In this document: piece by piece, positions 7,882-15,402 of the stretch
Layout: each line of letters opens with the position of its first letter
Position numbering within the stretch: the first letter of the stretch is position 1
Source of the DNA: an uncultured Prevotellaceae bacterium
GTDB taxonomy: Bacteria; Bacteroidota; Bacteroidia; Bacteroidales; Bacteroidaceae
Length of the DNA stretch: 64,000 bases
Direction of reading: 5' to 3'
Assembly (NCBI GenBank): GCA_902800495.1
Contig: CADCET010000006.1
Coordinates: 1 to 64,000 of the forward strand
Translations under genes and position numbers: made by a program
Notes under the pieces: generated by a model
Database searches by the model: none
Told to the model about the DNA's origin: nothing
What the model saw: the letters and a program-made list of their open reading frames with translations, nothing else

Positions 7882-9741
7882 ATGAAAGCAATTAATATTT
7901 TCAAGGCTGTGGCATACGTGCTTGCCCTGCCAACCATGCTGCTCACTACAGCTTGTAGCAGCGATGAAGTTCAAAACATCGAACAGGCTCCTGCATCCCC
8001 CCTGGGCTATGCGAGGCCAGTAACCATCCATGTAAACCGTAATGCTGACGACGCAACGCGTACCTTCTATGATCAGAGCCTGAAAAAACTGTCTTTCTCA
8101 GAGGGCGACCAGTTGTTCTATGGTGGTCAAAATGGCACATCAGGCCGTTATGCGATGCTGACCGATTATAAGAATGGAAACACCTTCCAAGGAACTCTTT
8201 ACACACAGAATCCATACGATGGTCCTATCACAGATTTGTTTAATGAATGTAGCGGCAGAAATTATGCCGAACTGATACCCGCCGGCCATCTGTCTTTGGA
8301 CTATATGAGGATAAACGGTGAGGGCTACCAAATGAACGTATCCCGCGAATTCACCCGTGCCTTTGCACCCACAAAGAAGATTGCTGTAGAGCAGTTCTTT
8401 GACGAAGTAGCCACTTATTTTAATCCCAGCGTAGGTTTTGAGCTGCGGGCTACCAACGGTGTCATCAGCTTTACACTCAATGGACTTGAACCATTGAAGA
8501 CATACAACTTCACGTTCCGCAATCACAACACCCAAAATAATAAGAATTTCGACGTTACTGGCACTTCAACTTCGGACAATGCCGGTACAGCCACGTTTGC
8601 AATAGGCACGACAGTAAGTTCTAGTAATACCAGGTATTACATCATCATCGATGATGGTGGCAAGTATATGGATATCGACTTGGGTTACAAGGCCATTCTG
8701 GCCAACCACGTCGTAAATGTAATCTGCGACGCTACAGCCAAGGAGGTCGTTGACCTCTCAGGGCTATCGGCAGGAACTTACACTGCCAATCATGGTATCA
8801 TACTGACAGGCACACTGCCTGCAGAGACTAATATCCAGATTGCCGACGGTGCCAGTGTGGTTTTGAGGGATGCCGTCATCAACACAGGTATCACCTGCGT
8901 CGGCGATGGCACCATCATTCTAGAGGGCGAGAACACTGTTCAGGGTACAGGAGCAGGTATCCAAGCTGGCCCTTCAGGCAAGACACTCACCATCAAGGGT
9001 AATGGCCAGCTTACCGTTCAGGGCGCAGCCAATTGTGCTGCCATTGGTACAGGAAACGGTGGTACCTGTGGCGACATCAGCATCGAGGGCGGAACCGTCA
9101 TTGCCACAGGAGGCACTGATGCAGCTGCTATCGGTACTGGCACGGGTGGCACCTGCGGAAAGATCTATATCAATGGTGGTTCAGTTGACGCCACTGGTAA
9201 CGGTTTTGGTGCCGCTATTGGCACGGGCAATAATGGCACCTCCGGCCAAATTGTTATCACGAAGAATGTTACCAGCGTTATTGCAAAGAAAGGCATTTCT
9301 GCTACTCACAGCATCGGCAAGGGTTCCGAATACAGCATTATTGGCAATGTGACCATCGGCGGTTTCACTGGTGCCATTCCCGAAAGTCCATACGTCTATC
9401 CTGAGACACATGTCGAAACATGGACTTACTATGATGTTACCACATTCAACCTGGCTGCAGGTAAAGATTATCACGGCCTGACTAATGGTAGTACGCTGAG
9501 GTCGAATGGTATCTCCGACGGATCAGTGGTCTGTGGCCACATGATGGGCAAGTTCTACTTTATAGCGCCGTATAACAGAAAATACACGAACATCACCATC
9601 AAGGGCACTTGCAATAGCGTGTCAGAGGCAGGCTGGACTAAGACAGAGCCAGGTGCTGTATGGAGTGGCACTCCCGCCCAGTATGTACACGTTGACTGCG
9701 ACATCGAGAATGTGACACAAATCGTCTTAACATTCCAATAA
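7882..9741 (+). CDS. Fimbrillin-like surface lipoprotein with beta-helical repeat domain
   Basis: 619 aa. A lipoprotein signal peptide ends at LTTACSSD (Cys near residue 25), so the protein is anchored in the outer membrane. Residues about 45-290 resemble fimbrillin-family N-terminal domains (THP…TRTFYDQSLKKLSFSEGDQLFY, and a VDLSGLSAGTYT linker). Residues about 300-470 hold a repetitive domain with AAIGTG…GGTCG-I-I-GG-V-ATG repeated about three times at a spacing near 28 residues, as in carbohydrate-binding beta-helix proteins of the Cthe_2159 kind. The C-terminus is unassigned. It follows the LLAGS peptide gene and ends at a strong hairpin terminator. Likely an adhesin or glycan-binding surface protein. 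Confidence 0.8.
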   Translation: MKAINIFKAVAYVLALPTMLLTTACSSDEVQNIEQAPASPLGYARPVTIHVNRNADDATRTFYDQSLKKLSFSEGDQLFYGGQNGTSGRYAMLTDYKNGNTFQGTLYTQNPYDGPITDLFNECSGRNYAELIPAGHLSLDYMRINGEGYQMNVSREFTRAFAPTKKIAVEQFFDEVATYFNPSVGFELRATNGVISFTLNGLEPLKTYNFTFRNHNTQNNKNFDVTGTSTSDNAGTATFAIGTTVSSSNTRYYIIIDDGGKYMDIDLGYKAILANHVVNVICDATAKEVVDLSGLSAGTYTANHGIILTGTLPAETNIQIADGASVVLRDAVINTGITCVGDGTIILEGENTVQGTGAGIQAGPSGKTLTIKGNGQLTVQGAANCAAIGTGNGGTCGDISIEGGTVIATGGTDAAAIGTGTGGTCGKIYINGGSVDATGNGFGAAIGTGNNGTSGQIVITKNVTSVIAKKGISATHSIGKGSEYSIIGNVTIGGFTGAIPESPYVYPETHVETWTYYDVTTFNLAAGKDYHGLTNGSTLRSNGISDGSVVCGHMMGKFYFIAPYNRKYTNITIKGTCNSVSEAGWTKTEPGAVWSGTPAQYVHVDCDIENVTQIVLTFQ

Positions 9742-9757
9742 CAATGAAATAACTTGA

Positions 9758-9797
9758 AAGAGAGGGACTATGCGTGCGCACGCATAGTCCCTCTCTT
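9758..9797. terminator. Perfect 40-bp palindrome after the lipoprotein gene
   Basis: Two 20-bp arms, AAGAGAGGGACTATGCGTGC and its exact complement, meet with no spacer at 9777/9778. There is no T-run, so it may act as a hairpin terminator/RNA end stabiliser rather than a classical intrinsic terminator. Confidence 0.7.
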
Positions 9798-9931
9798 ACG
9801 TTAGGAAGAAACAAAACGATTAATCCCAAAATCCTTTATATAACCTTACATTTATGTAGTTTTAAGCCTCAAATCTAATAATAACATATCAATATTGATG
9901 TGTGCTACAAGAAAAAATAATAGAAATATTA

Positions 9932-9963
9932 TTTGGAAATTACGAAAAGTATTATTATCTTTG
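9932..9963 (+). promoter_or_regulatory. Promoter for the DUF5053 operon
   Basis: TTTG (9932-9935), a 20-bp spacer and TATCTTTG (9956-9963) match the Bacteroidota sigma-factor consensus. The 135 bp before it, back to the palindrome, is A/T-rich and shows nothing else recognisable. Confidence 0.75.
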
Positions 9964-9983
9964 CAGCATCTTAGACAAACAAG

Positions 9984-10049
9984 ATGTATCTGATAGACGA
10001 ATTGCTTTGCAAGATTAACGAGATAGACAGAGAACTGAAAAAGAAATAG
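9984..10049 (+). CDS. Possible 21-aa leader peptide
   Basis: ATG at 9984, about 20 bp after the -7 box, opens MYLIDELLCKINEIDRELKKK and a TAG stop. It is the first ORF of the transcript. A hairpin, GTCCTCTC/AGAGAGGAC-like (10056-10074), stands between it and the DUF5053 start. It is too short to judge by coding bias and may be only a fortuitous ORF, but its position suggests a translated leader. Confidence 0.35.
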   Translation: MYLIDELLCKINEIDRELKKK

Positions 10050-10089
10050 TAACCCGTCCTCTCCCAGAGAGGACATAATAGTTATTGTT

Positions 10090-10527
10090 ATGAAAGACGT
10101 ACAGGAACTGATGGCAAACGAGCAACTGAGAGCCGACTTTGACAGATGGATAAATGCCACTGACGAAGAACGCATCGTATTGGCTGCCGAGAACGACGCA
10201 CGCTACAAGGCAATGGACGCCGAACAGAAAGAGAAATTCCGTCAGGCTGTGATGGAAACGATAAATAACGTCTATGACGACGTGGCAGAGATGAAGGCCG
10301 AGGAAGAGACGGAACTTCTTAGGCAGCGGGTGGAAGGCTTGTCGGAGGCATTGTCTCTCAAGTATATCGCTAAGAATTATTTTGACAAGTCCAGTGCATG
10401 GCTCTATCAACGGCTGAATGGAAATGTGGTAAACGGAAAGAAGATGTTCTTCAACATGAAGGAGATTGCCCAATTCAAGGCCGCACTGAATGATCTAAGT
10501 GCACAATTATCGGCTGCAGCAGCCTGA
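10090..10527 (+). CDS. DUF5053 family protein
   Basis: 145 aa. The C-terminal block SLKYIAKNYFDKSSAWLYQRLNGNVVNGKK (written here only in part: YIAKNYF and WLYQRLNG, residues about 97-112) is the hallmark of the Bacteroidota DUF5053 family and resembles a helix-turn-helix. The first 90 residues are highly charged and probably helical (ELMANEQLRADFDRWI… and VAEMKAEEETELL). Function is unknown; a small DNA-binding role is possible from the fold only. It is followed after 7 bp by a C_GCAxxG_C_C gene and appears to be driven by the promoter at 9932-9963. Confidence 0.8.
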   Translation: MKDVQELMANEQLRADFDRWINATDEERIVLAAENDARYKAMDAEQKEKFRQAVMETINNVYDDVAEMKAEEETELLRQRVEGLSEALSLKYIAKNYFDKSSAWLYQRLNGNVVNGKKMFFNMKEIAQFKAALNDLSAQLSAAAA

Positions 10528-10534
10528 TGAAGCG

Positions 10535-11014
10535 ATGATGACAAACGAAGAATTGGAAGAGCGGGTAGCCCGCGCTGTCGACAATTTTATGCAGGGCTAC
10601 GGCTGCTGTCAGAGTGTGGTGGCGGCGTTTGCCGACCTTTACGGTCTCGACGACACAACGGCGAAGAAAATCGCCGCCGGGTTTGGCGGCGGCGTAGGTA
10701 GGATGCGGATGATGTGCGGTGCCGTCTCGGGTATCGTCATGCTCGTGGGCCTGGACTGCGGCCAGACGGAAGGGTCAGACCGCGAGGGGAAGTCGGCCTG
10801 CTACAAGGTAGTGCAGGACTTATTAGCGAAGTCGAAGGAGGAGAACGGCAGCCTCATCTGTGCCGAGATTCTCGGCATCAAAGGCTACGAGAAGGCGCAG
10901 TCAAGCTACGTCGCCTCTGCCCGCACCGCCGAGTACTACAAGACCCGCCCCTGTGCAGCGAAGGTGGAGAGTGCCGCCCGTATCTTTGCCGAATACCTGA
11001 AACAGAAAGGTTAG
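10535..11014 (+). CDS. C_GCAxxG_C_C family (putative redox) protein
   Basis: 159 aa from the ATG at 10535 (a second ATG follows at once). The defining cysteines are visible: GYGCCQSV near residue 22, GGGVGRMRMMCGAVSG near residue 52, and later SACYK, LICAEIL and RPCAAKV. The family is widespread in anaerobes and is thought to bind a metal or cofactor, often beside transporters or oxidoreductases, but its reaction is not known. An upstream in-frame ATG at 10499 would overlap DUF5053 and add unrelated residues, so it was not chosen. The 3' end overlaps the convergent purN by 4 bp. Confidence 0.85.
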   Translation: MMTNEELEERVARAVDNFMQGYGCCQSVVAAFADLYGLDDTTAKKIAAGFGGGVGRMRMMCGAVSGIVMLVGLDCGQTEGSDREGKSACYKVVQDLLAKSKEENGSLICAEILGIKGYEKAQSSYVASARTAEYYKTRPCAAKVESAARIFAEYLKQKG

Positions 11015-11583
11015 AACGTCTCGTTAAGCACCTGCTCGACGACCTGCGGGAAATATTTCATCTCCAGCTCGTGCTCCTTCTCAGCAATGTCGTCGACAGT
11101 GTCGTCGGGCGACAGTGCCACCTTGTACTGGGCAATAATACCGCCACCGTCGCAGACGGGCGTCACCCAATGGACGGTCATACCCGTCTCTGCCTCACCG
11201 GCAGCCTTGACAGCCTCATGCACATGATGGCCCCACATACCCTTGCCGCCGTACTTCGGCAGCAAGGCCGGATGGAGGTTCACCATACGGCGGGGGAAGG
11301 CATCGATAAGGAAGTTGGGGATGAGCGGCAGGAAGCCTGCCAGCACGATAAACTGGATATCGTACTCACGTAGCAGGGGCAGCATCACCTCAGCATCGTT
11401 CAGTTCGGCCTTCGTGACGACGGCCGTCGGAACCCCCAGGTTTCTGGCACGCACCAGTGCATAGGCGTCAGGTTTGTTACTCACCACAAGGGCACAGTTC
11501 ACGCGGTCGGAACCGCTGAAATAGCGTATCAGATTCTCGCAGTTGCTACCACTGCCCGATACGAAAATAGCTATATTAGTCAT
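11011..11583 (-). CDS. purN: Phosphoribosylglycinamide formyltransferase
   Basis: 190 aa, third step of purine synthesis: transfers formyl from 10-formyl-tetrahydrofolate to GAR. The phosphate loop IFVSGSGSNCENLI is at residues about 6-20, and the catalytic Asn-His-Asp set is present in VNLHPALLP (NLHP) and PVCDGGGIIAQ. Length is normal. Its start overlaps the mutY stop by 4 bp (ATGA type), so purN is translated from the mutY transcript. It has no repeat insertion, unlike mutY. Confidence 0.95.
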   Translation of the reverse strand: MTNIAIFVSGSGSNCENLIRYFSGSDRVNCALVVSNKPDAYALVRARNLGVPTAVVTKAELNDAEVMLPLLREYDIQFIVLAGFLPLIPNFLIDAFPRRMVNLHPALLPKYGGKGMWGHHVHEAVKAAGEAETGMTVHWVTPVCDGGGIIAQYKVALSPDDTVDDIAEKEHELEMKYFPQVVEQVLNETF

Positions 11584-12605
11584 TTCTTCTTGTGTATTTC
11601 TTCTAACAATTTCTCTACCAGCCGCGGCACACCGTAGTCGGCCACATCCTCCTCACGCACCCAGAGATAGCCGTCAGGCAACGTAGGCCGTTCGTCGGTC
11701 TCTAAGAGGTAGAAGTCGGCATAGATGACACGGTGGGTCAGGACGTGCTTGACGTTCTTTTTTAGAGGAGAGAGGAGAGAGGAGAGAGGAGAGGGGAGAG
11801 AGGAGAGAGGAGAGAGATTACTGTCCTCCACGCACAACGGCTCATACAGGCCCTGCCAGATGTCACCGGCGGGACGACGGTGGATGGCCGTCATACCCTG
11901 ACATCTTATATATACATACGTGAGGCGGCGTTCCTTCACTTTAAGTGTCCGCCGTTTCACCGGCAGTTCACCGATGCGCCCCTCGCGGAAGGCGGCACAG
12001 GTTTCCTGCAACGGACAAGTGTCACAGTCGGGACTTTGCGGCGTACACTGTGTGGCACCGAAGTCCATAATGGCCTGGTTGTAGGCGGAAGCCTCAGCCT
12101 CAGGCAGCAGGCTTTGGGCGAGGGCGGTAAACTCGTGCTTGCCTTCCGTCGTGTTGATGGGTGTGGCGATACCGAAGTGGCGGGCGAGGACGCGGTAGAC
12201 GTTGCCGTCGACGACGGCGACGGGCAGGTCGAAGGCAATGGAGCCGATGGCCGCGGCGGTGTAGTCGCCAACGCCTTTGAGCTGGCGGAGGCCTTCTATC
12301 GTGGTGGGGAAACCACCACGGGCGAGGACTTGTTTAGCGGCGGCATGGAGGTTGCGGGCACGGCTGTAGTAGCCTAAGCCCTGCCATTCGCGCAGCACCT
12401 CGTCCTCAGTGGCGGCAGCAAGGTCGGCAACGGTGGGCCAGCGGCGCATGAAGCGCAGCCAGTAGTCCCAGCCCTGCTTGACCTGCGTCTGCTGAAGGAT
12501 GATTTCGGAGAGCCAGATGGCATACGGGTCACGCGTCTGCCGCCACGGCAGGTCGCGACCGTTCTCACGGAACCATTTCAGGAGGGTTAGTGCAAAACCA
12601 CTCAT
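11580..12605 (-). CDS. mutY: A/G-specific adenine DNA glycosylase
   Basis: 341 aa, removes adenine opposite 8-oxoguanine. Visible landmarks are the catalytic glutamate in LSEIILQQTQV, the helix-hairpin-helix LKGVGDYTAAAIGS, the catalytic aspartate in AVVDGNVYRVLAR and the 4Fe-4S cysteines CTPQSPDCDTCPLQETC (C-x6-C-x2-C-x5-C). The C-terminal NUDIX-like domain is interrupted by about 20 serine/leucine/proline residues (SPLSSLPSPLSSLLSP) encoded by seven 7-bp repeats, placed between VEDSN and KKNVKHVLTHR, that is, in the linker before the final strand set. The insertion keeps the frame. The neighbours are purN (overlapping) and serB. Confidence 0.94.
   Translation of the reverse strand: MSGFALTLLKWFRENGRDLPWRQTRDPYAIWLSEIILQQTQVKQGWDYWLRFMRRWPTVADLAAATEDEVLREWQGLGYYSRARNLHAAAKQVLARGGFPTTIEGLRQLKGVGDYTAAAIGSIAFDLPVAVVDGNVYRVLARHFGIATPINTTEGKHEFTALAQSLLPEAEASAYNQAIMDFGATQCTPQSPDCDTCPLQETCAAFREGRIGELPVKRRTLKVKERRLTYVYIRCQGMTAIHRRPAGDIWQGLYEPLCVEDSNLSPLSSLPSPLSSLLSPLKKNVKHVLTHRVIYADFYLLETDERPTLPDGYLWVREEDVADYGVPRLVEKLLEEIHKKK
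11767..11815. repeat. Heptamer array GGAGAGA x7 inside mutY
   Basis: Seven consecutive 7-bp units (six GGAGAGA, one GGAGAGG), 49 bp. The coding strand reads TCTCTCC. The identical unit forms the array in gcvT (54074-54101) and part of the array in ruvA. Confidence 0.9.
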
Positions 12606-12641
12606 AGGACTTATGGGACTTATAGGACTTATGAGACTTAT
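12606..12641. repeat. 9-bp tandem array filling the mutY-serB gap
   Basis: Four units (AGGACTTAT, GGGACTTAT, AGGACTTAT, GAGACTTAT) begin at the base after the mutY start codon and end 2 bp before the serB stop. The intergenic space is essentially nothing but this array. Confidence 0.85.
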
Positions 12642-12643
12642 AC

Positions 12644-13873
12644 CTACAATTTCCCCTGATCCCCCAGGTAGCTGTCCTTGAAACCTAAGAAGTAGAGGAC
12701 GCCGTCGAGGCCGATGGTGTTGATGCTCTGCTTGGCATTGGCCACGACACGGGGCTTGGCGTGGAAGGCGATGCCCAAGCCGGCTTCCGAAATCATCGGC
12801 AGGTCGTTGGCACCGTCGCCCACGGCGATGGTCTGGGCAAGGTTCACCTTCTCCACCTGCGCGATGAGCTTCAGCAGTTCGGCCTTGCGATGGCCATCGA
12901 CCACCTCGCCGACATAGCGGCCGGTCAGCTTGCCGTCGTCGCCTATCTCCAACTCGTTGGCGTAGACGTAGTCGATGCCATAGCGACGCTGCAGGTACTC
13001 GCCGAAGTAAGTAAAACCACCGCTGAGGATGGCTATCTTATAGCCGCAGCGCTTGAGGATGGTCATCAGACGGTCGGCACCCTCGGTGATGGGCAGGTGT
13101 TCGGCAATATCCTGCATGACGCTGACGTCGAGACCCTTCAGCAGGGCGACGCGTCGCGTAAAACTCTCCTTGAAGTCTATCTCTCCGCGCATGGCACTCT
13201 CGGTGATAGCCCTCACCTGGTCGCCAACGCCGTTGCGCTCGGCCAGTTCGTCGATACACTCCGTTTGGATGAGCGTAGAGTCCATATCGAAACAGATAAG
13301 ACGGCGCATACGCCGGAACATATCGTCGCGCTGGAAGGAGAAATCCACCTCCATCTCCGACGAGAGCTTCATCAGCTGACGCTGCATCTCCTGTCGGTCC
13401 TGGGGCTCACCGCGCAGCGAAAACTCGATGCAGGCACGGACGTGCTTGGCCGGGTTCTTGATGCTCTTGCGGCCTGTCATACGGCGGATGGCGTCGATAT
13501 TAAAGCCCTGGTCGGCAATGATGCGGGTGGCACCCTCTATCTGGCGTGCCTCCAGCTCACGACCCATAACCATCAGGATGTAACGGTTCTTGCCCTGATG
13601 GCCCACCCAGTCCTCGTACTCGTCGTCGGTGATAGGCGAGAAGCCGATGTTCACACCTAACTCCGTAGCCTTGAACAGCAGTTCTTTCATCACCTGTCCG
13701 GAGTGTGCCTCGTCCATACGGATGAGGATGCCCAGCGACAGCGTGGAGTGGATGTCTGCCTGGCCGATGTCCAGGATTTGTGCATCGTAACGGGCCAAGA
13801 TGGCCATGACGGAAGCCGTCAGTCCCGGGCGGTCCTGCCCGGTGATGCGGACGAGTATCTGCTCTTCTTTCAT
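12644..13873 (-). CDS. serB: Phosphoserine phosphatase with N-terminal ACT domains
   Basis: 409 aa, last step of serine synthesis. The haloacid-dehalogenase core begins with the nucleophile motif CFDMDSTLIQTECID (FDMDST) near residue 205, continues with AILSGGFTYF (Ser of motif II), a lysine in KAELLKLIAQ, and GDGANDLPMI (motif IV). The first 190 residues hold two ACT-like regions (LVRITGQDRPGLTASVMAIL and the second starting YILMVMGRELEAR), typical of the long Bacteroidota form and likely amino-acid sensing. It lies downstream of the PBP4 gene with a tandem repeat between them, and upstream of mutY. Confidence 0.94.
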   Translation of the reverse strand: MKEEQILVRITGQDRPGLTASVMAILARYDAQILDIGQADIHSTLSLGILIRMDEAHSGQVMKELLFKATELGVNIGFSPITDDEYEDWVGHQGKNRYILMVMGRELEARQIEGATRIIADQGFNIDAIRRMTGRKSIKNPAKHVRACIEFSLRGEPQDRQEMQRQLMKLSSEMEVDFSFQRDDMFRRMRRLICFDMDSTLIQTECIDELAERNGVGDQVRAITESAMRGEIDFKESFTRRVALLKGLDVSVMQDIAEHLPITEGADRLMTILKRCGYKIAILSGGFTYFGEYLQRRYGIDYVYANELEIGDDGKLTGRYVGEVVDGHRKAELLKLIAQVEKVNLAQTIAVGDGANDLPMISEAGLGIAFHAKPRVVANAKQSINTIGLDGVLYFLGFKDSYLGDQGKL

Positions 13874-13882
13874 ATTGTTTGT

Positions 13883-13938
13883 CGTTATGTCGTTATACCG
13901 TTATTTCGTTATCACGTTATGCCGCTGTTTCGTTATCA
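13883..13938. repeat. 8-bp tandem array between dacB and serB
   Basis: Seven 8-bp units of the form CGTTATNN (one decayed to CGCTGTTT) cover the gap, and the last unit reaches into the dacB stop codon (13936-13938). No promoter was recognised in this gap. Confidence 0.8.
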
Positions 13939-15126
13939 CTCGCTACACATCGCCACGCAAAGCTGGTCTTGCAGCCCGCGGCCGTCGCTCATGCGGCTGA
14001 CGCCCTGATTAATGATGGCGAAGCACAAAACATGGCCGTTGGGTGCCGTACAGAAGCCGGCCAGACTGGAGATGCCCGACACGGAGCCGGTCTTGGCGTG
14101 GACGTTGCGCTCCGCGGGGGTACTCTTCATGCGGTTCTTCAGCGTACCGTCGACACCGGCTACGGGCAGCACGATGTTCAGCTGACGGAAAAGGTCGGCG
14201 TGCTGCCACGCATAGCGCAGCATAGCGACCTCTAACTCAGCTGACACATAATTATAGAGCGACAGGCCCGAGCCGTCGGCAACACGGTAGTCGCCAGGCT
14301 GTAGGCCCACCTTCTGAATCATCTGACGCACCTGCGAGGCGGCTGTCTTACCTGTGGCCGACTTGTTGCCGTTAGTACGCCCCAAATGGTAGAAGAGCGA
14401 CTCGGCATAGAGGTTATCGCTCTCTTTCATCATGCGCACTAACACCTCGCCGACACTGTGGCTGCGAGTGGTTATCAGCCGGCGCGACGAGAGCGGGGCA
14501 CGGTAAGACGTTTCGATGATGACAACACCGTCGCGCTGCAGTTCACGGGTCAGCTGTTCCACGAAACAGTCCTTGCTGTCGTAGAGCAGCGGCGTCAGCA
14601 CGGGATTGTCGTCGTCCCAGCACCAGCCCTCACCCAAACGGTCGTCGTCCTTGAACGACAGGTCTACCAGGATGCTGCCACAGATGGTGTCGATACCTAA
14701 GTGGCGCATCTTGTTGACAAAGGCTATCATATCGCTGCGGTCGTACATTGGGTCCATACCGCCCACAACATGCAGATTGCCGCGCAACGTACGGCCACTG
14801 ATAGTACCTGTATAATAGAGCGATGTCTTCAGTTGGTAGTCACCGCCCAGACGGTCGAGGGCAGCAACGGCCGTCACCACCTTCATCGTCGATGCCGGAC
14901 GCAGGCGCTGGCGGTGACCATAAGTATAGAGTGTGGAGTCAGCCGTCAGGTCGTAGACCATCAGCCCCAGCTGTGTCGTCTCGAGCAGGGGTGTCGTCAG
15001 TATCGTGTCAATACGGGCCTGCAGACTCTGAGGCCAGGGCAGGCTGCCTTCTGCGGGGATATCTGTCTGCGCCATCAGGGGCAGCGTCAGACAGACATAT
15101 AGAAATATAAACAGCTTTTTCTTCAT
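13936..15126 (-). CDS. dacB: D-alanyl-D-alanine carboxypeptidase/endopeptidase (PBP4 type)
   Basis: 396 aa from the ATG at 15126, which opens a good signal peptide (MKKKLFIFLYVCLTLPLMAQ); the longer frame upstream adds non-signal residues. Peptidase family S13: the SxxK motif is in RPASTMKVVTAV, SxN is in KESDNLYAESLFYH, and KTG is in HAKTGSVSGISSLAG. The protein acts on peptidoglycan in the periplasm. It precedes serB, separated only by an 8-bp repeat array. Confidence 0.92.
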   Translation of the reverse strand: MKKKLFIFLYVCLTLPLMAQTDIPAEGSLPWPQSLQARIDTILTTPLLETTQLGLMVYDLTADSTLYTYGHRQRLRPASTMKVVTAVAALDRLGGDYQLKTSLYYTGTISGRTLRGNLHVVGGMDPMYDRSDMIAFVNKMRHLGIDTICGSILVDLSFKDDDRLGEGWCWDDDNPVLTPLLYDSKDCFVEQLTRELQRDGVVIIETSYRAPLSSRRLITTRSHSVGEVLVRMMKESDNLYAESLFYHLGRTNGNKSATGKTAASQVRQMIQKVGLQPGDYRVADGSGLSLYNYVSAELEVAMLRYAWQHADLFRQLNIVLPVAGVDGTLKNRMKSTPAERNVHAKTGSVSGISSLAGFCTAPNGHVLCFAIINQGVSRMSDGRGLQDQLCVAMCSE

Positions 15127-15242
15127 TTCGACTGCAAAGTTAGAAAATAATGCTGACATACGGAAGCGATTTTGGAAGATTAACGCTGTACGCCCTACAA
15201 ATAAAAGCATTTCAAGGGAAAAGCCTCAAAAAAACACCAGCA

Positions 15243-15370
15243 ACTCCTTGCGCGCGTACGCGAAGGAGTCGGACAGTCCCGTGAATTTGTTAAATTATCG
15301 TTATTTTCAGCGGAAACATAAAGAAAACACCAAGTTTCCGCTGATTATACGGACATTTTTGCTATATTTG
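15243..15370 (+). promoter_or_regulatory. Two hairpins and a -7 box before the ATPase gene
   Basis: ACTCCTT…AAGGAGT arms (15243-15269) enclose a CGCG-rich inner stem. A second perfect 10-bp stem, CAGCGGAAAC (15308-15317) and GTTTCCGCTG (15334-15343), has a 16-nt loop and covers the region where a -33 box would lie. The -7 box TATATTTG is at 15363-15370 and CAGCGG occurs again right after it. The first hairpin may end transcripts; the second could be an operator. No gene was found in 15127-15402. Confidence 0.5.
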
Positions 15371-15402
15371 CAGCGGATTTTGATTTACAATTATAAAAAA
15401 AC

